Positions 23,840-36,680 of a DNA stretch of 64,000 bases are shown here, piece after piece. The notes under the pieces were generated by a model. The model saw nothing but the letters and a program-made list of their open reading frames with translations, searched no databases and had not been told where the DNA came from. Position 1 is the stretch's first letter; each line of letters begins with the position of its first letter. This stretch comes from Planoprotostelium fungivorum (taxonomy: Eukaryota; Evosea; Variosea; Cavosteliida; Cavosteliaceae), in NCBI GenBank assembly GCA_003024175.1, contig MDYQ01000001.1, forward strand, positions 248,001 to 312,000, written 5' to 3'. The translations under genes were made by a program, and so were the position numbers.

Positions 23840-26800
23840 ATGAGTGTCCGATCTAAGATTGTCTCTATCAGAGATGGAGTCTACGACGAAATTTCTCCGC
23901 ATTCGCGAAACGCAAACACGCCGGCAGGAGCTCTTAGAGGGGTTGGAAGACAAAGGAAAGAGACAGAACAACACATACGCACGCTTAGAAACGACGAAAG
24001 AGGAAGGGAATGAGACATGATAAGTCACGAAGATGTGAGAGTGATGAAGAGAGAGAGACTGTTCGAGTGTTGGGGTCGTTTGTTCCAGCTGTTGCACTCG
24101 ATATCATCATGAACAGGCTAGAGGTGATGGGATGTCCAATCACATACACTGACGTCAGTATTGGATCTGATATGATGTACAGAAGGAGGGAAATTCTCAG
24201 AAGGAGAAAGAGGATCTCGGAGTACTGGCTCCTTTTGCTGAGGAGCTCCAATTGACTCACATGTGGATCGACATCACCGGCTTCACATCTTTAGCTGAGA
24301 GATTAAACCAAAAATATTCAGCTGCAGAGGGAGAAGAGATACTCACGAACGTTCTCAACGAATACTTCACCGCCATCAATTCCATAATCGAATCACATCA
24401 TGGATGCATATTTAAAATAGCCGGAGGTGAATCATCCTCCATCCCTAAACTTCTCACCCCATCACAGACGCCGTCTCTGTCGTATGGAACGACTCTGCAT
24501 GCAGTCAGTATCCCCTGCCTCACGCCAACTTCCTGGCAGCTCTCGACTGCGCCTGTTCCATACAGAAGAGACTCCACAACTACCGCCCTCTCTGCGCTCA
24601 GAACATCGAGTTGTCATGTAGAATCTCTGTCGGTGTCGGCATGGGAGACTTTCTACTGGTCGGTGGGGTCTCTCACAAGTACGAGACTGTCTTACACGGT
24701 GATCCATTGCGTCAGACGACAGAAGGATCGAAAGTCGGGGTATCGGGAGAGATCATCTTGTCGCCCGAAAGCTTCCGACTCATCAAGGTGAAGACGATCG
24801 TCATGTCTGCGAGGATCATCACCGACGCGGATGCAGGAGATGGAGATGAACGCCGAGGGAATCTTCTCGGAAAAATCAGAGGGCTACGTCCAGTTCCACT
24901 ACGGTCGAGTACCCATCCACCACAGGTGAGAACGAGAAATAAAACATTCACATATCACTTTTATTCTTTTTCACCCTCCGACTCGTTGTAGATTCCAGAG
25001 GACGAAACATCCGATCCGCAATCTCAGCCGCACGTTGATCATCCCCGAAGACAATCCGTACGGCACTCACCGTACAAAGAAGGTCCTCGAGCAGTTGGTA
25101 CCCCAATTCGTCTGCGATCGTCTCAAATCGACGACCTCTTACTGGCACTCGGAATTGAGACAGGTGATGATGACGTCATTCATTGGGACTGATCCGGGGA
25201 GGTGTCGGTGGTCTTCATCCTCTTGGATGGCATCGTGAAGGCCTCCGAAAACGATCACGACCGAGCCAGGTGGTCCAGGTGACCATACGAATTCGTGAGG
25301 CCATTCGGACGACTCTGACTCGTTGTAGAACGATGACTACGGACAGTCTGCTGGGAGAATACGTACACGAACCCATCACGGATGATTCGGAATTGTTGGG
25401 GAAAATTCAAGACGTTTTCCTCGAAATCCAACGCACCGTCCTGGACGCCGGCGGTACCATCCGTCAGTTCATCTTGGACGACAAGGGTGAGTCATCTACA
25501 ACCCGCCAGTTTCATTCGATTGAAACCCATCAGGCCCGGTCTGCATCGCCGTATTCGGCATGCCAGCGCAGGGAGACGACACACACAGGAGTGTAGTCTC
25601 TTCCATGAGAATCCACCAGTGGCTGACACGTCACGACGTGGATCATTCGATCGGGATCACTACCGGCAGGTGAACGATCACGTCATCACACGTCATCACA
25701 CTGTGCAGGGCGTTCTGTGGTTACGTGGGAACGAAAAACCGGCGGGAATTGGGTATAGTGGGGGACATTGTAAACTTGTCGGCCAGATTGATGGAAGCGG
25801 CACGATCTGAAGGCAGCGGCACGATATTTTGCGACGCCCAGACGTGTCACGTGAGTGGGAAGGTGTGACGTAGGATGACGTCATTGCAGAATTCCCGGGA
25901 ATTGATTCATTTCCGGGAAACGGAGGCCATTCGTGTGAAAGGAAAGGCGAGAATGATCCGAGTCTTTATACCCACGAACGTTGTCAGCCCGGGACAGGTA
26001 CACATCCTCTACACTCCATATACTCCATCTTGGCTCGTTGTAGATGGAAGATGACACCGCCCAGATTCTCAGCACGAAAAAACCTTCCGTGGGTAGACGG
26101 AAAGAGACGGAGAAGATTCAGAGAATGTTCAAAGAATACGTAGAAGAAGGACAGAGGGGAACGTTAGTCATTCGGGGTGACAAAGGAATGGGAAAGACAC
26201 ACCTCATACAAGAATTCCTCCAATTCTCCAGGGAATACACGTCATCGGTGATCATCTACAACGTTGTAGACGGATGATCTGAACGCCACGACAGATGCCC
26301 GCGGGATCGTTGAGGCCCATCATACTGAACGGCACGGCTCACTCGTTTGAGCAGAACAGTCACTTGTTTGGAATGAGACAGATCGTTCGTTCGATGTTGG
26401 ATCAATTCTTCCCCCGAGTCTACGCTTTCCTCAAGGTCAGCCGTGGGACAGAAATTTCCGAGAAAATTGACGGAAGTTTCAGGTGCATTTCCCCGCCCTG
26501 GGTACATCGCCCGACCCCCGCAGGAGGAGCGTGCCGCTCTCTCTCCTCTACCAGAAGACGGGATCTCAATTGGTAAATATCCATCTACACCGTTGTAGAT
26601 GACCGAATTCCAGGAAATGACGGCGGAATACGGAGAAGCCGTCACGAAGAGCTTGCATTCGATGAACAATATTTTGGGAGACGAAGAGAAGGTGGAAGAC
26701 ATGACGGAAGACATCACGAACCAACTGGTCACCGTCTTCTATGAGCTATTCGAGAGGCTGTCTCAGACTCGAAAGATCATAGTCATCGTGGAAGGTGAAT

Positions 26801-27772
26801 CTACAACGTTGTAGACGGAGAAAATTGACCAGAGTAGACGTGCAGTGGATGGATCGCAGCTCGTGGTCTCTCTTGACCAAGATGAATAAGAAGCTGAAGC
26901 TAATGATCGTCATGAGCGTCCGCAGTGTGCCGAAACAGATGGACCATATTCCCTCTCTCCACTCCTGCCACGTTCTACAACTCGCCAAACTGTCACCGGA
27001 AGAACTCGGAGAAATTCTCGCCGATATCTTCGACGTCAACGACATCTCGGATGACGTCACCCAGGTGAATGATGACGTCACGTGACATCACGTGACCGTT
27101 GTAGACGATCTGGCAACGTTCGGAGGGTAACCCTTATTTCGCCGTGGAGCTATTCAAGAATATGGTGGAGAGGAGACAGATCGTCATCTTTGATAAGCTG
27201 CTGTCACCTCTCCAGCATCCAAATGGTAATGCCCTGACAGTCTGCCGATTCAGTATCACTACAACGAGCCAGAACTCGCCGTCCCAAAATCCGGAACTTC
27301 CCGCCACTTTGGAGGGAGCCGTAACGGCTAGAATCGATCATTTGGCGCCAAATCAACTGGAGGTGAGACGATCATACGTAACACTCCGTGGGACCCCGAT
27401 ACGTACGCACGAGAGGAAAAGGAGACTCAATCGTGACAGGTTCTGAAGGCAGCATCCATCATTGGAAACACGTTCACAGTGGACATGCTGAGAGGAATGC
27501 TGCCTCAATCGAACACGGTCAACGAAGAGATCGAGAAGATGAAGGATCAGGACATCATCGTCGCTTCACCATCTCTGAAGAACGGAGAGCAGACTTACTC
27601 TTTCCGTCACATGACGGTACAGGAGGTGCGTCAAGATGAAGATGGGATGGATGGCTGATGTGATTAGGTGGTCTACCGGATGACGTCCTTTTCTCAGAAG
27701 AGGAATCTGAAAGAAAAGTTGAAATCGGTGAAAAATCGAATGTGGGGCAGTAGTAACCCTTCTGTACAATGA
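23840..27772 (+). CDS. Soluble adenylyl cyclase-like, tandem cyclase plus AAA ATPase
   Basis: Large class III nucleotide cyclase of the ADCY10 (soluble, bicarbonate-responsive) type. An N-terminal region ends with GSFVPAVALDI. Cyclase domain 1 (about 24255-24790) has MWIDITGFTSLAERLNQ, with the first metal Asp, GCIFKIAGDAVSVVW, with the second, and RISVGVGMGDFLLVGG. Cyclase domain 2 (about 25190-25860) has VSVVFILLDG, IGITTGRAFCGYVG and FGIVGDIVNLSARLMEAA; its first metal site is less clear. Next comes an AAA-type ATPase with a Walker A-like GDKGMGKTHLIQEFL (about 26170-26215) and a Walker B region joined across an intron as VEDVQWMDRSSW. The protein ends soon after, so it is shorter than mammalian ADCY10. 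Several introns (26240, 26573, 26795) carry the TCTACAAC palindrome or its one-mismatch form. The exon chain is partly tentative. In animals this family signals in cilia and sperm flagella. Confidence 0.82.
26255..26270. repeat. Intronic perfect palindrome, TCTACAAC type
   Basis: The same 16-base palindrome as at 14640, inside a 47-base intron of the cyclase gene. Confidence 0.9.
26800..26815. repeat. Intronic perfect palindrome, TCTACAAC type
   Basis: Third perfect copy, in the 43-base intron that splits the cyclase Walker B region. A one-mismatch copy lies at 26584-26599 in the previous intron. Confidence 0.9.
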
Positions 27773-28007
27773 GATCGATACGATAAAGTTTTTTATTCTG
27801 AATTGATTTCGTTTTATTCTCTTCCCTCTCTTAACAGGTCAGATCAAGCTAACCGTGACTCTCGTTAAGCTTGACGTGAAGAGTGCTTCTCATGGCATAC
27901 TAAAGGTGCTTTCGTGGGTTGTTGGGATGCAATTTCCAGGAAGAATCATTATTGACCGCTACTGACAGGCGGGAGCAGAACACAACCACAGCAACCCCAC
28001 ACAGCCG

Positions 28008-28951
28008 ATGAGCGGCCCATCTTCATACAGCTCACTCATCTCCGAGTATGATGGTCCAATGAGTCCATATCAGAAACCGATGCACGGTGAGAGAGATAAT
28101 GAATGACTCGAATGTAGATCTTTCCAAGCTGAACAGGATGCAGGATACCTCGTCGTGAAAGTCATCGAAGCTGAAGGTCTCAGCGGTCGGGTCCAGAATC
28201 CGTATGTGAAAGTTGGATTTAGCGTTTATGTGAGGACAAAATCGGTGAAGACAGAGTCACCCAATCCTGTTTGGAATGAGATCATGGAATGTGAGAGATC
28301 TTCTTTAGATTCGAATGAATGCCAACCATGTATCAGGGAGAGATATCACAGTCGAACCAGGCTATCAACTCAAATTCAGCATCTATAACAAAGGTGATAC
28401 ATAAATCCACACCTTCATCCACATAGAAGCACGTGATGATATCGATACACAGCCATCATCGGAGGAGATGAACAGTTAGGAATCTGCCGAGTACCAACAG
28501 ATCACATTCTCGCTAACGAATTTATTGATCGAAAGATCGACATACAACCTGGAAAGAATGGTACACCGATCCGTGGACAATTACACATCCGCATCACCTT
28601 CCAAACTGAGAACGTGAGCCTCTCCTCATCACTCAATCCATCCTGATGAAGATCACTGATTGCAATCGACAGAGACCAGATCCAGATGTCATCAAGTCGA
28701 AGCAATTCCTGTCCTCTCCGATTCTGTCCTCTCCAGACGAGTCAGAAGAGGAGATTTCAGCATCTGCATATGCAACTGAAGAGGAGTGGCTGCAAGCAGA
28801 GAAGGAGAGAAAAGAGGCCAGGGCGAGACGAAAGGCAGAGAGAGCTACCATTAGACAGAAGAGAGCAGAAGATAGAGCGAAAAAGTTGACTTTATCTCAA
28901 TTGGAGACTGCCATCAACAATAGTTCAGAGGGCGCTGTAAGAAAAGAATAA
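28008..28951 (+). CDS. C2-domain protein with C-terminal coiled coil
   Basis: The start MSGPSSYSSLISEYDGPMSP is followed by a C2 domain: GYLVVKVIEAEGLSGRVQNP, YVKVGFSVYVRTKSVKTE, NPVWNE, YQLKFSIYNKA and GQLHIRITF (about 28138-28610). The calcium-binding loops are poor in Asp (GLSGRVQNPY in place of the usual D-x-x-x-x-D), so binding may be calcium-independent. The last exon (about 28674-28951) is a charged helix, rich in Glu, Lys and Arg (EERKEARARRKAERA-like), ending SEGAVRKE; it is probably a coiled coil. The stop TAA lies in GAATAAATG. Function is unknown; membrane tethering is plausible. Confidence 0.8.
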
Positions 28952-29164
28952 ATGTTTTGTGAGTTCATCCTTACACCTTTCATCATGATGATGACCGTGG
29001 AAGAATAAAGGAAGAGAATCACAGGCCAAGAATTTATCAACACCAATTACGTGTTGTCTTTTCATTTAGATTTGTAAGGGTCGGACTCTTATTGTCACCA
29101 ATGGAAAGACTGAACAGCTAAAGCCCAAGCTCATCAGCGTGCTGTCAAGTGGTGGGTGCACATC

Positions 29165-30995
29165 TCATCCTTCTTTATCTCGCGGTGAAGGTGCACTGGA
29201 ATGCATCTTTGAATTCATACCGCTGTGGTATCCTGCGCTCATGTTCGGTGTCTCTCTACCTGTACAATCGTCAGCATGCCCACGATATTTCAACGACTCA
29301 CCGCCTCTGGGAGTAAAATTGTTCACTCGCGGGCTGATGGGGGCAGGTGGTCGTTCGCTCTTCTGTGATCTCTCTCCATCCTTCTTTTTGTCTTTATCCC
29401 TGTCCTTGCTCTTTTCTTTTTCCTTCTCTGTACCCTTATCTTTCTCTTGCTCTTCCGTGTCAGACGCGACCTGGTCGATCGTCATCATCACCAACTCCAA
29501 AACTCAAAAGCACTCACCTTGATCTGTGTCTCTTGTGATGGCTCTTTGTCTTCCATTTCCATAGAGGAGTACCCCGCTGAATCTGGCTTCACCCTCGTCA
29601 GCATCGTCAGTGCATTCTGGTGAGATTCCAGGGAGGTCAGCAGGTATGCTATGATGCCCGTGAACAATCGAATACCATCGAAAACTCTCCATATCTTCAG
29701 ATCTCTCTGACGGGCGTCGGTGATGACGTCACGTGACGTCATCACTTCACCTCGAACCAATGGGGGATCTCTCCGTTATTGTACCAACCCGGTGAGGATT
29801 GATTCTGCCAATATATGAAATCGTCCGTCCTCGAGTTGGCCACGGTGGATACGTAGCATATGGTGTAGGCGACTAGAGTGCCCCACACTAGAATCTTCTG
29901 GCCTATACCGCCGAAGCACAACTTGTAACCTGATCTCTCGTCAGAGGGCCGGGGGACGGTCGAGTCTCACCCAGCATCCTCTGTCTGATGAGCTGATCGA
30001 TGGCTCCCAACAGACTCAAAGTGGTGAGAAGATAGAACGCTCGCTGAGAGATGGCAGCGATTGGTGAGTAAGCATCTAGTAACTGAGAATCGGACGTAAG
30101 TGATGAGAGGTGAATGTACTTGAAGAAGACTGAGCCGAGGCAGAGTCCACCTAACATGCCTTGAGAGTAGTGATAGATGACAGCGGATACGGCGGAAGCT
30201 CTCTTTTCGTCCATCAGAGGTGATCGTATGACGATGACAGACTCACATCTGTGAAGCGTTGGAAAGCCGTACCTTCTGTGATCTCTTCTTCCACTTTCTC
30301 AGCGCTCTCTTTCTTTTTCCTCATTTTGTCGGCTCTCGTAAATCCTCCAGTTATGGCGTCTGTGATCGTTGTTAATGATGACGGTGGCACGATCGTGATG
30401 TGGTGTACTCACTCTCTTGAAATGTCGTGTTGCGTCTTCGTGGTGTCTTCTTCTTTTTCGATTCTGTTGTCTTTGACTGATTCGACCTTGCCGTCAGGTC
30501 ACCACTTTCGTCGGTCACCAATTCGGATTCTGTGTCCTCATCTGATGTCATTTCAGCTTCAGACGCAACATGATTCAATCACCTTCATCTTCTTCACTTG
30601 CTGTTTCGGATTCGCTCTCTGGTGGTCTCTTCGATTTCTTCTTCTTGTCCCTTCGACTCATTTCTGATCGTGATTCTGCGGCTGTTTCTGATGATTCACT
30701 GACGACGATGCGATTCGATCTTGACTGACTTCTCTTCTTCTTTTTTCGCTGCACATCGGGTCGTGGAGAGTCTTCTGGTGTGGCATATCCCTCGTCTGCT
30801 GATCTGCGAAATAAGATGAGTGCAACGTCCATGATGCACTTTGTGCAGGATGTTTGCACTTGTAAAAGAAAAGAGAGGAGCTCACTGTGTGTTCGTCTGT
30901 CTCTGTCTTCTCAAAGGAGGCAACACTGTCCTCCCCGTTCGTGGTGTACCTACTGACCGTGCGTCATCAGCAGGATAGTCTCCTCTGGCGCTCAT
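29165..30995 (-). CDS. TMEM237: TMEM237-like tetraspan protein (ciliary transition zone)
   Basis: The minus-strand start MSARGDYPADDARSVGTPRT leads into a long charged N-terminus (RPDVQRKKKKRSQSRSNR; SESETASEEDEGD; KKKKTPRRRNTTFQE). Four hydrophobic segments follow: GMLGGLCLGSVFFKYIHL, AISQRAFYLLTTLSLLGAID, KILVWGTLVAYTICYVSTVA and GIRLFTGIIAYLLTSL. The pairing of a basic disordered N-terminus with four spans and a QRAFYLLTTLSLLGAIDQLI segment matches what I know of TMEM237, which sits at the transition zone of cilia. An Asp/Lys/Glu-rich tail of about 110 residues (DKGTEKEKEKSKDRDKDKKK) is an extension. The intron between the last spans contains a 26-base perfect palindrome (29720-29745). The assignment is by remembered family features, not alignment. 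Confidence 0.68.
29720..29745. repeat. 26-base perfect intronic palindrome
   Basis: Each half is GTGATGACGTCAC or its reverse complement, meeting at 29732/29733. It contains two TGACGTCA octamers around a CACGTG core and lies in an intron of the TMEM237-like gene. Confidence 0.92.
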
Positions 30996-31270
30996 AATGT
31001 GAGCTCGCGATGATCGTTGGTGCTTCGAAGCGGCAAATTTAAAAACGGCACCACCCAAACAACCACAAAAAAACACCGCAGGCTGAAAATTGTTGGTCTT
31101 AGAACTCCTTCAATTGGACGTCTTTGATGCTCTGGTCCAAAGAGGAAGTTGTGGCTGTTGACTATCGTCAAATTCATCATAGACGTGCGCAACCCACCGG
31201 TTTGCGACTGTCTTTTCTGTGAACAAAATAAATCGTTTCGTCATCCCGTTGAAACAGACAGAGGAGCATC
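30996..31270. promoter_or_regulatory. Divergent promoter, TMEM237-like / CaM kinase
   Basis: 275 bases between divergent start codons. No specific element identified. Confidence 0.35.
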
Positions 31271-32584
<1,314 letters not shown>

Positions 32585-32629
32585 TCGACAATAAAAATAA
32601 TTCTTCCTCTTCTTTATCGCACCATCGGC

Positions 32630-34310
32630 TCATGTGATGGATTCTGTGAGGGTCTGCTCGTGGTATATTCTCTGAAACCCTCCCATGATTTCTTTCGGTA
32701 TGTCTCTGGAGGCCCTCTCGTCTCTGAGATAATACACCATGGAGAATGCATCGGACAGTAATCTCGTCTTCACATCGAAGTCGGCTGCGTAAGACTTTCG
32801 TGCCTTCTTAGACCCTCCACTGAGATCTGGTAGTCCGTTTAACTGTCCACACATCACTCATCCATCTTACGATCTGATGATGCATCTTCACCTCTAAGAG
32901 CCAACACTTTCCGTTCTCATCAACTAGAACGTCGTATCCAAACAATTCGAAACAGTGTAATTTCTTCTCCATCGCACATCGTCTGTAGTCCTCCACCAAC
33001 TGATGCTTGATCTGCACGATCGGCCCAACCGCCAAGGTACACAGTTGTCTCCAGATGTCTTCGAAATCCAGTTCCGTCTTTTCATCGCTTAGAGAGTGCA
33101 AGTTGATGATGATGCCGATGTCACCTCATTACTGATCCACTCTCGGAATTGATTCAATGTCCAATTGCTCTCGTTGATGTCTCTGTCTGCGGCCCGGTTG
33201 ACTGCATTGTTACAAAGGTGGACGAAAGGGTTATTGATGTCCTTCTCATCGTAGTCCGCATAAGCGAAGCGTAGTAGACCATCCGTGTATATATAAATAT
33301 CTAACGTCTGTGTTGTGTTAGAGATCATCAGACGAATCGTTCGATGATGAAGATGAACTCACAGGATATACACTAGTCAGAAGGATGTATAGCCGTAAGT
33401 CCGTCTTTTTTCCAGTGACAGTTAGAGGTCGACTGATGTATTCCTGCATGATGTACATCTACCATCTGTCAACATCATCGTCTCATGTTCGCGGTCACTC
33501 ACTTGTGTCAACTCTTTGTAATCTTCTCTGTCGATTTGTTTCGTTATCTTCACGCCTCTTCCCTCTCCTTCAAGAACATCTTCAGAATCATCATCATCAG
33601 CGTCACTCACCCAATCCAACTGGCTTAACGATCCACAATTGATCATAAGTCGAGTCTTGCGCTGTGATCGCTTCGTCCATTTGTGTCGGTAAAACAAAAG
33701 ACCTCGGCACGAAACTGGCCCCTGCTGCCTTCATCATGTTCCTGATGGAAGAATCAACACCGGCCACATTGACATTCGTGCGATGAGTTCACCAGGCGAG
33801 ATTGTTCTTCTGTGTGATGAGGTGAGTTCCGGGAAAGTGATTGATGACCGAATGAGGTGGATAGATGTTGGTCGGTGTCGATGCAAAATGATTGGTCCAG
33901 ATGAGATTCGCTTTCAATACGCTGTCGCACATGACGCACCCATTGAGCTCTAAGAGTCTCCTAAGGATCTCATATTGTGGTCTCTCTCTCGGTGTTCTTA
34001 TCAAAGTCAATGTTGATACGAAAGAAACCATCACTTGAGCAGATGGTAAGTGACGGGCTGTACAGTAGTTTTGAGAGTGATCTACATCACGTCAATGTAT
34101 GATTCCCATTCGATCCCTCACAGTTGGATAGTGCCACAAAGCTCGATGACACTCATCACCGAATCCACATCGTCCAACATTCCAATGCCAACAGAATTGC
34201 CCTCCAGGTTCTCTTCCCTGATCGAGACGCGGGGGTAGCGCGAACCTCTGTATCAGCTCTCCGTGACCCTCTAAAAGGTCGTCCAGCGATCCAGCGATCG
34301 ATGTTTCCAT
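32630..34310 (-). CDS. Tubulin-tyrosine-ligase-like (TTLL) amino-acid ligase
   Basis: ATP-grasp enzyme that adds Glu, Gly or Tyr to tubulin tails. Minus-strand exons give PQYEILRRLLELNGCVMCDS, NLIWTNHFA, VINHFPGTHLITQKNNLAW, LWIVKPVGL, LRIFIYTDGLLRFA, PFVHLCNNAVNRAADRDINE, FELFGYDVLVDENGKCWLLE and VN...DLSGGSKKARKS. INHFPG, IVKP, FELFG-D and WLLEVN are TTLL landmarks, with the metal/ATP Glu-x-Asn at the end of the barrel. The first exon (METSIAGSLDDLLEGHGELI) holds FCWHWNVGRCGFGDECHRAL, a CX7CX5C pattern followed by His that recalls a CCCH zinc finger and is unusual for TTLLs. The middle junctions are uncertain. It supports the idea of modified axonemal microtubules. Its start codon is 76 bases from that of the next gene. 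Confidence 0.82.
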
Positions 34311-34386
34311 GTGATGTTGATCGGGTGCGATTAAAACCGTTTTAAATCTCTACAATGTAAGCCGTCCCATTTTTACAGCGCAACAA
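34311..34386. promoter_or_regulatory. 76-base divergent promoter
   Basis: Everything driving both TTLL (minus) and the F-box/JmjC gene (plus), including both 5' UTRs, must fit here or extend into the genes. The centre holds TTAAAACCGTTTTAA, a near-palindrome that could serve both directions. Confidence 0.5.
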
Positions 34387-36235
34387 ATGGGAGGGGACGT
34401 GATGGACCACGACACCTTCCCTCTTAACTATATGGACAATGCTATCGTCAAATATAAGAGGAGACAGCTCAATGGCTTCACTTATTTCGACCGTTATGAG
34501 ACGAGACGCCCAGAGTTCGACGACGATTCCATCTCGAACACCAACTCCGCTCGCATAGAAGGGCTGGGACCTTTCTGCCTATTGTCTGATGGTCTAATCA
34601 GAAGGATCTTGAGGTGATGTTCACATGATGCCCACCACCGACCCAATCAGGTGTCTGGATGAAGAGAGTCTCTGTCAGTGCTCGTTGATTAGTTCAGCCT
34701 TCCGAGTTTACGCGGACGATGAGGATATGTGGAAGACCATATGCATCAAGAAGAGGGGTGGTGATTGGTCTTATAGAGGATCATGGAGAAGAGCGGCTCT
34801 ATACGATCGATCTGTCTCCATTCCCTGCAAACCTCCCATCATCAAAGTCAATCGTGAGTCATCATCTGATATGATCCATCTGAAGATGAGACAGCCGCCA
34901 TTTCCGTAGATGCTTACGAAAGATGGTATCGATCCACTGTCCCCGTAGAGACGTGGAACCATCTTCCCATCCAACACGTCGATCGAAGGAGCTCTCTCTC
35001 ATTGGAAGACTTTATCCGTGAGTCTCATCCATATCCACCGACTCAATATCTCACAGAAGGATACGACTCAAAATGTCTCCCTGTCATCATTACCGATGTG
35101 ACCGAGAAATGGAAAGCTCATCACTGGACGAAACAGATGTTCTTAGACAAATACGCCAAATACGAATTCAAGACGGATGAGCCAGACCCTCGTAAAAGAA
35201 AGGTGAAGCTCCATCGAAAGACAAACCAAGTGATCCGTTCTTTCAGACGAAATTGTACGTGAAGATGGAGGACTACATGGAATACTTTGAATCGAACAAT
35301 GATGAAGATCCCATCTATCTATTTGACGATAAGTTGGAAGAGAGAGCTGAGGTGATGTAGTGATATGTTATATCAACTATTCACGTTATTCTTCAGGTCA
35401 GAGAGATCTTACGTGAATGGTCGGTGCCCAAATACTTTGAGGTGGATTCTCATGTCATCGCACTCGTCATCGCCATGATGATGGATGAACGGAACTCATT
35501 GTAGATCAGCAAGATTACTTCAATGCGTTGGAAGAAGAGAGACCTCCGTACAAATGGATCGTCATAGGACCACAGAGATCAGGCTCACCCTTTCACACTG
35601 ATCCATACAGGTGACATCTCACACTCCATGCGTCTCATCATCATGATGCAATCATCTGATCATCATCTCTGTGCATCATCACGATCACGTCAGCTGATCT
35701 AAATGTAGAACATCAGCTTGGAATGCCCTGTTGAAAGGTAGGAAGAGATGGGTCATGTGGCCCTACCACCTCATCCCCCCCGGTGAGTTTCCCGCCAGAA
35801 TCTCCCGCCAATTTTCCTGAATCCCGCAGGTGTCGACGTCGACTTCGACAAGAACGGAAATTTCGAGAGCGATTCACCGGAGCCCGTTAAATGGTTCTTG
35901 GAAAATTATCCGTTCCTTCCTGAAGACTGCAAACCAGTAGAGTGCATATTAGAAGAGGGAGAGATGATATTCGTTCCATCGGGCTGGTGGCACCTCGTCA
36001 TCAAGTGAGGAGTTCATCTACATCGTTGTAGACGACTGACGATGACGTCATCAGCCTGACCGAGACGATCGCGGTGACGCAGAACGTGTGCAATCGACAG
36101 AACTTTGACATCGTCTGTGCCGAGTTGGACTTTGATGATGAAGATCTCTACGAGGAATTTAGGAATCGATTGAAGGAGAAGGTGCCAGGTATCACCTTCC
36201 CCACTCAAATGGTCAAGTCTGGCTTCCGCATGTGA
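34387..36235 (+). CDS. F-box / JmjC oxygenase (JMJD6-like)
   Basis: An N-terminal F-box (GPFCLLSDGLIRRILRCLDE, then SLCQCSLISSAFRVYADDED) is followed from about 34915 by a cupin-like JmjC domain: LPVIITDVTEKWKAHHW, YLFDDKL, WIVIGPQRSGSPFHTDPY, TSAWNALLKGRKRWVMWP, EGEMIFVPSGWWHLVINL. HTD and the later His of WWHLVIN give the Fe(II) H-x-D...H triad, and the Lys/Thr pattern for 2-oxoglutarate resembles JMJD6. Predicted activity is protein hydroxylation or demethylation, with the F-box linking it to an SCF ubiquitin ligase. The last intron (about 36005-36052) has a one-mismatch TCTACAAC palindrome and a TGACGTCA. The protein ends FPTQMVKSGFRM. Confidence 0.87.
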
Positions 36236-36680
36236 TGGATTCACATGATGTTCGATAAAAGCCATCATCTCGTGATCAGATGCTTCTGATCTCGTGATCA
36301 GATGCTTCTGTGATGTTCCTCTTTGTCTGAATTATCTCTCCATCTTCCAAGCATCCATACATCTTCCAAGTATCTCTTCTCTTCCTCTGGAACTCCGTGG
36401 CTCATGTGTTCGTCATCATAAATCTTCCGGTGTTACGCCGTGCTCGGACTTCTATCGGAAACTTCACAACTACCAAACCATCTCCATAAAGACAACCACC
36501 CAACTCAGTTCCTCTTGTAGAAGGTAGTAAGACACCTTCCATCTGACGAGAAGGTTCTGATGTTTCGGTCGGGGTCTTCTGAAACCTCCGGCGGTTCGGG
36601 GAGTTCTGAAATCTGCGCGAAAGACGTCACCAGAGCAAAGATCACAAACGAGCAACACGCAAGAACAAGACATACACACA
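36236..36680. other. Intergenic, 445 bases, with a 22-base duplication
   Basis: No gene recognised. Contains the direct repeat listed at 36267-36310. Confidence 0.4.
36267..36310. repeat. Tandem duplication, 2 x 22 bases
   Basis: Two identical adjacent copies (36267-36288 and 36289-36310), each containing TGATCA, downstream of the JmjC gene. They look recent because they are identical. Confidence 0.9.
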
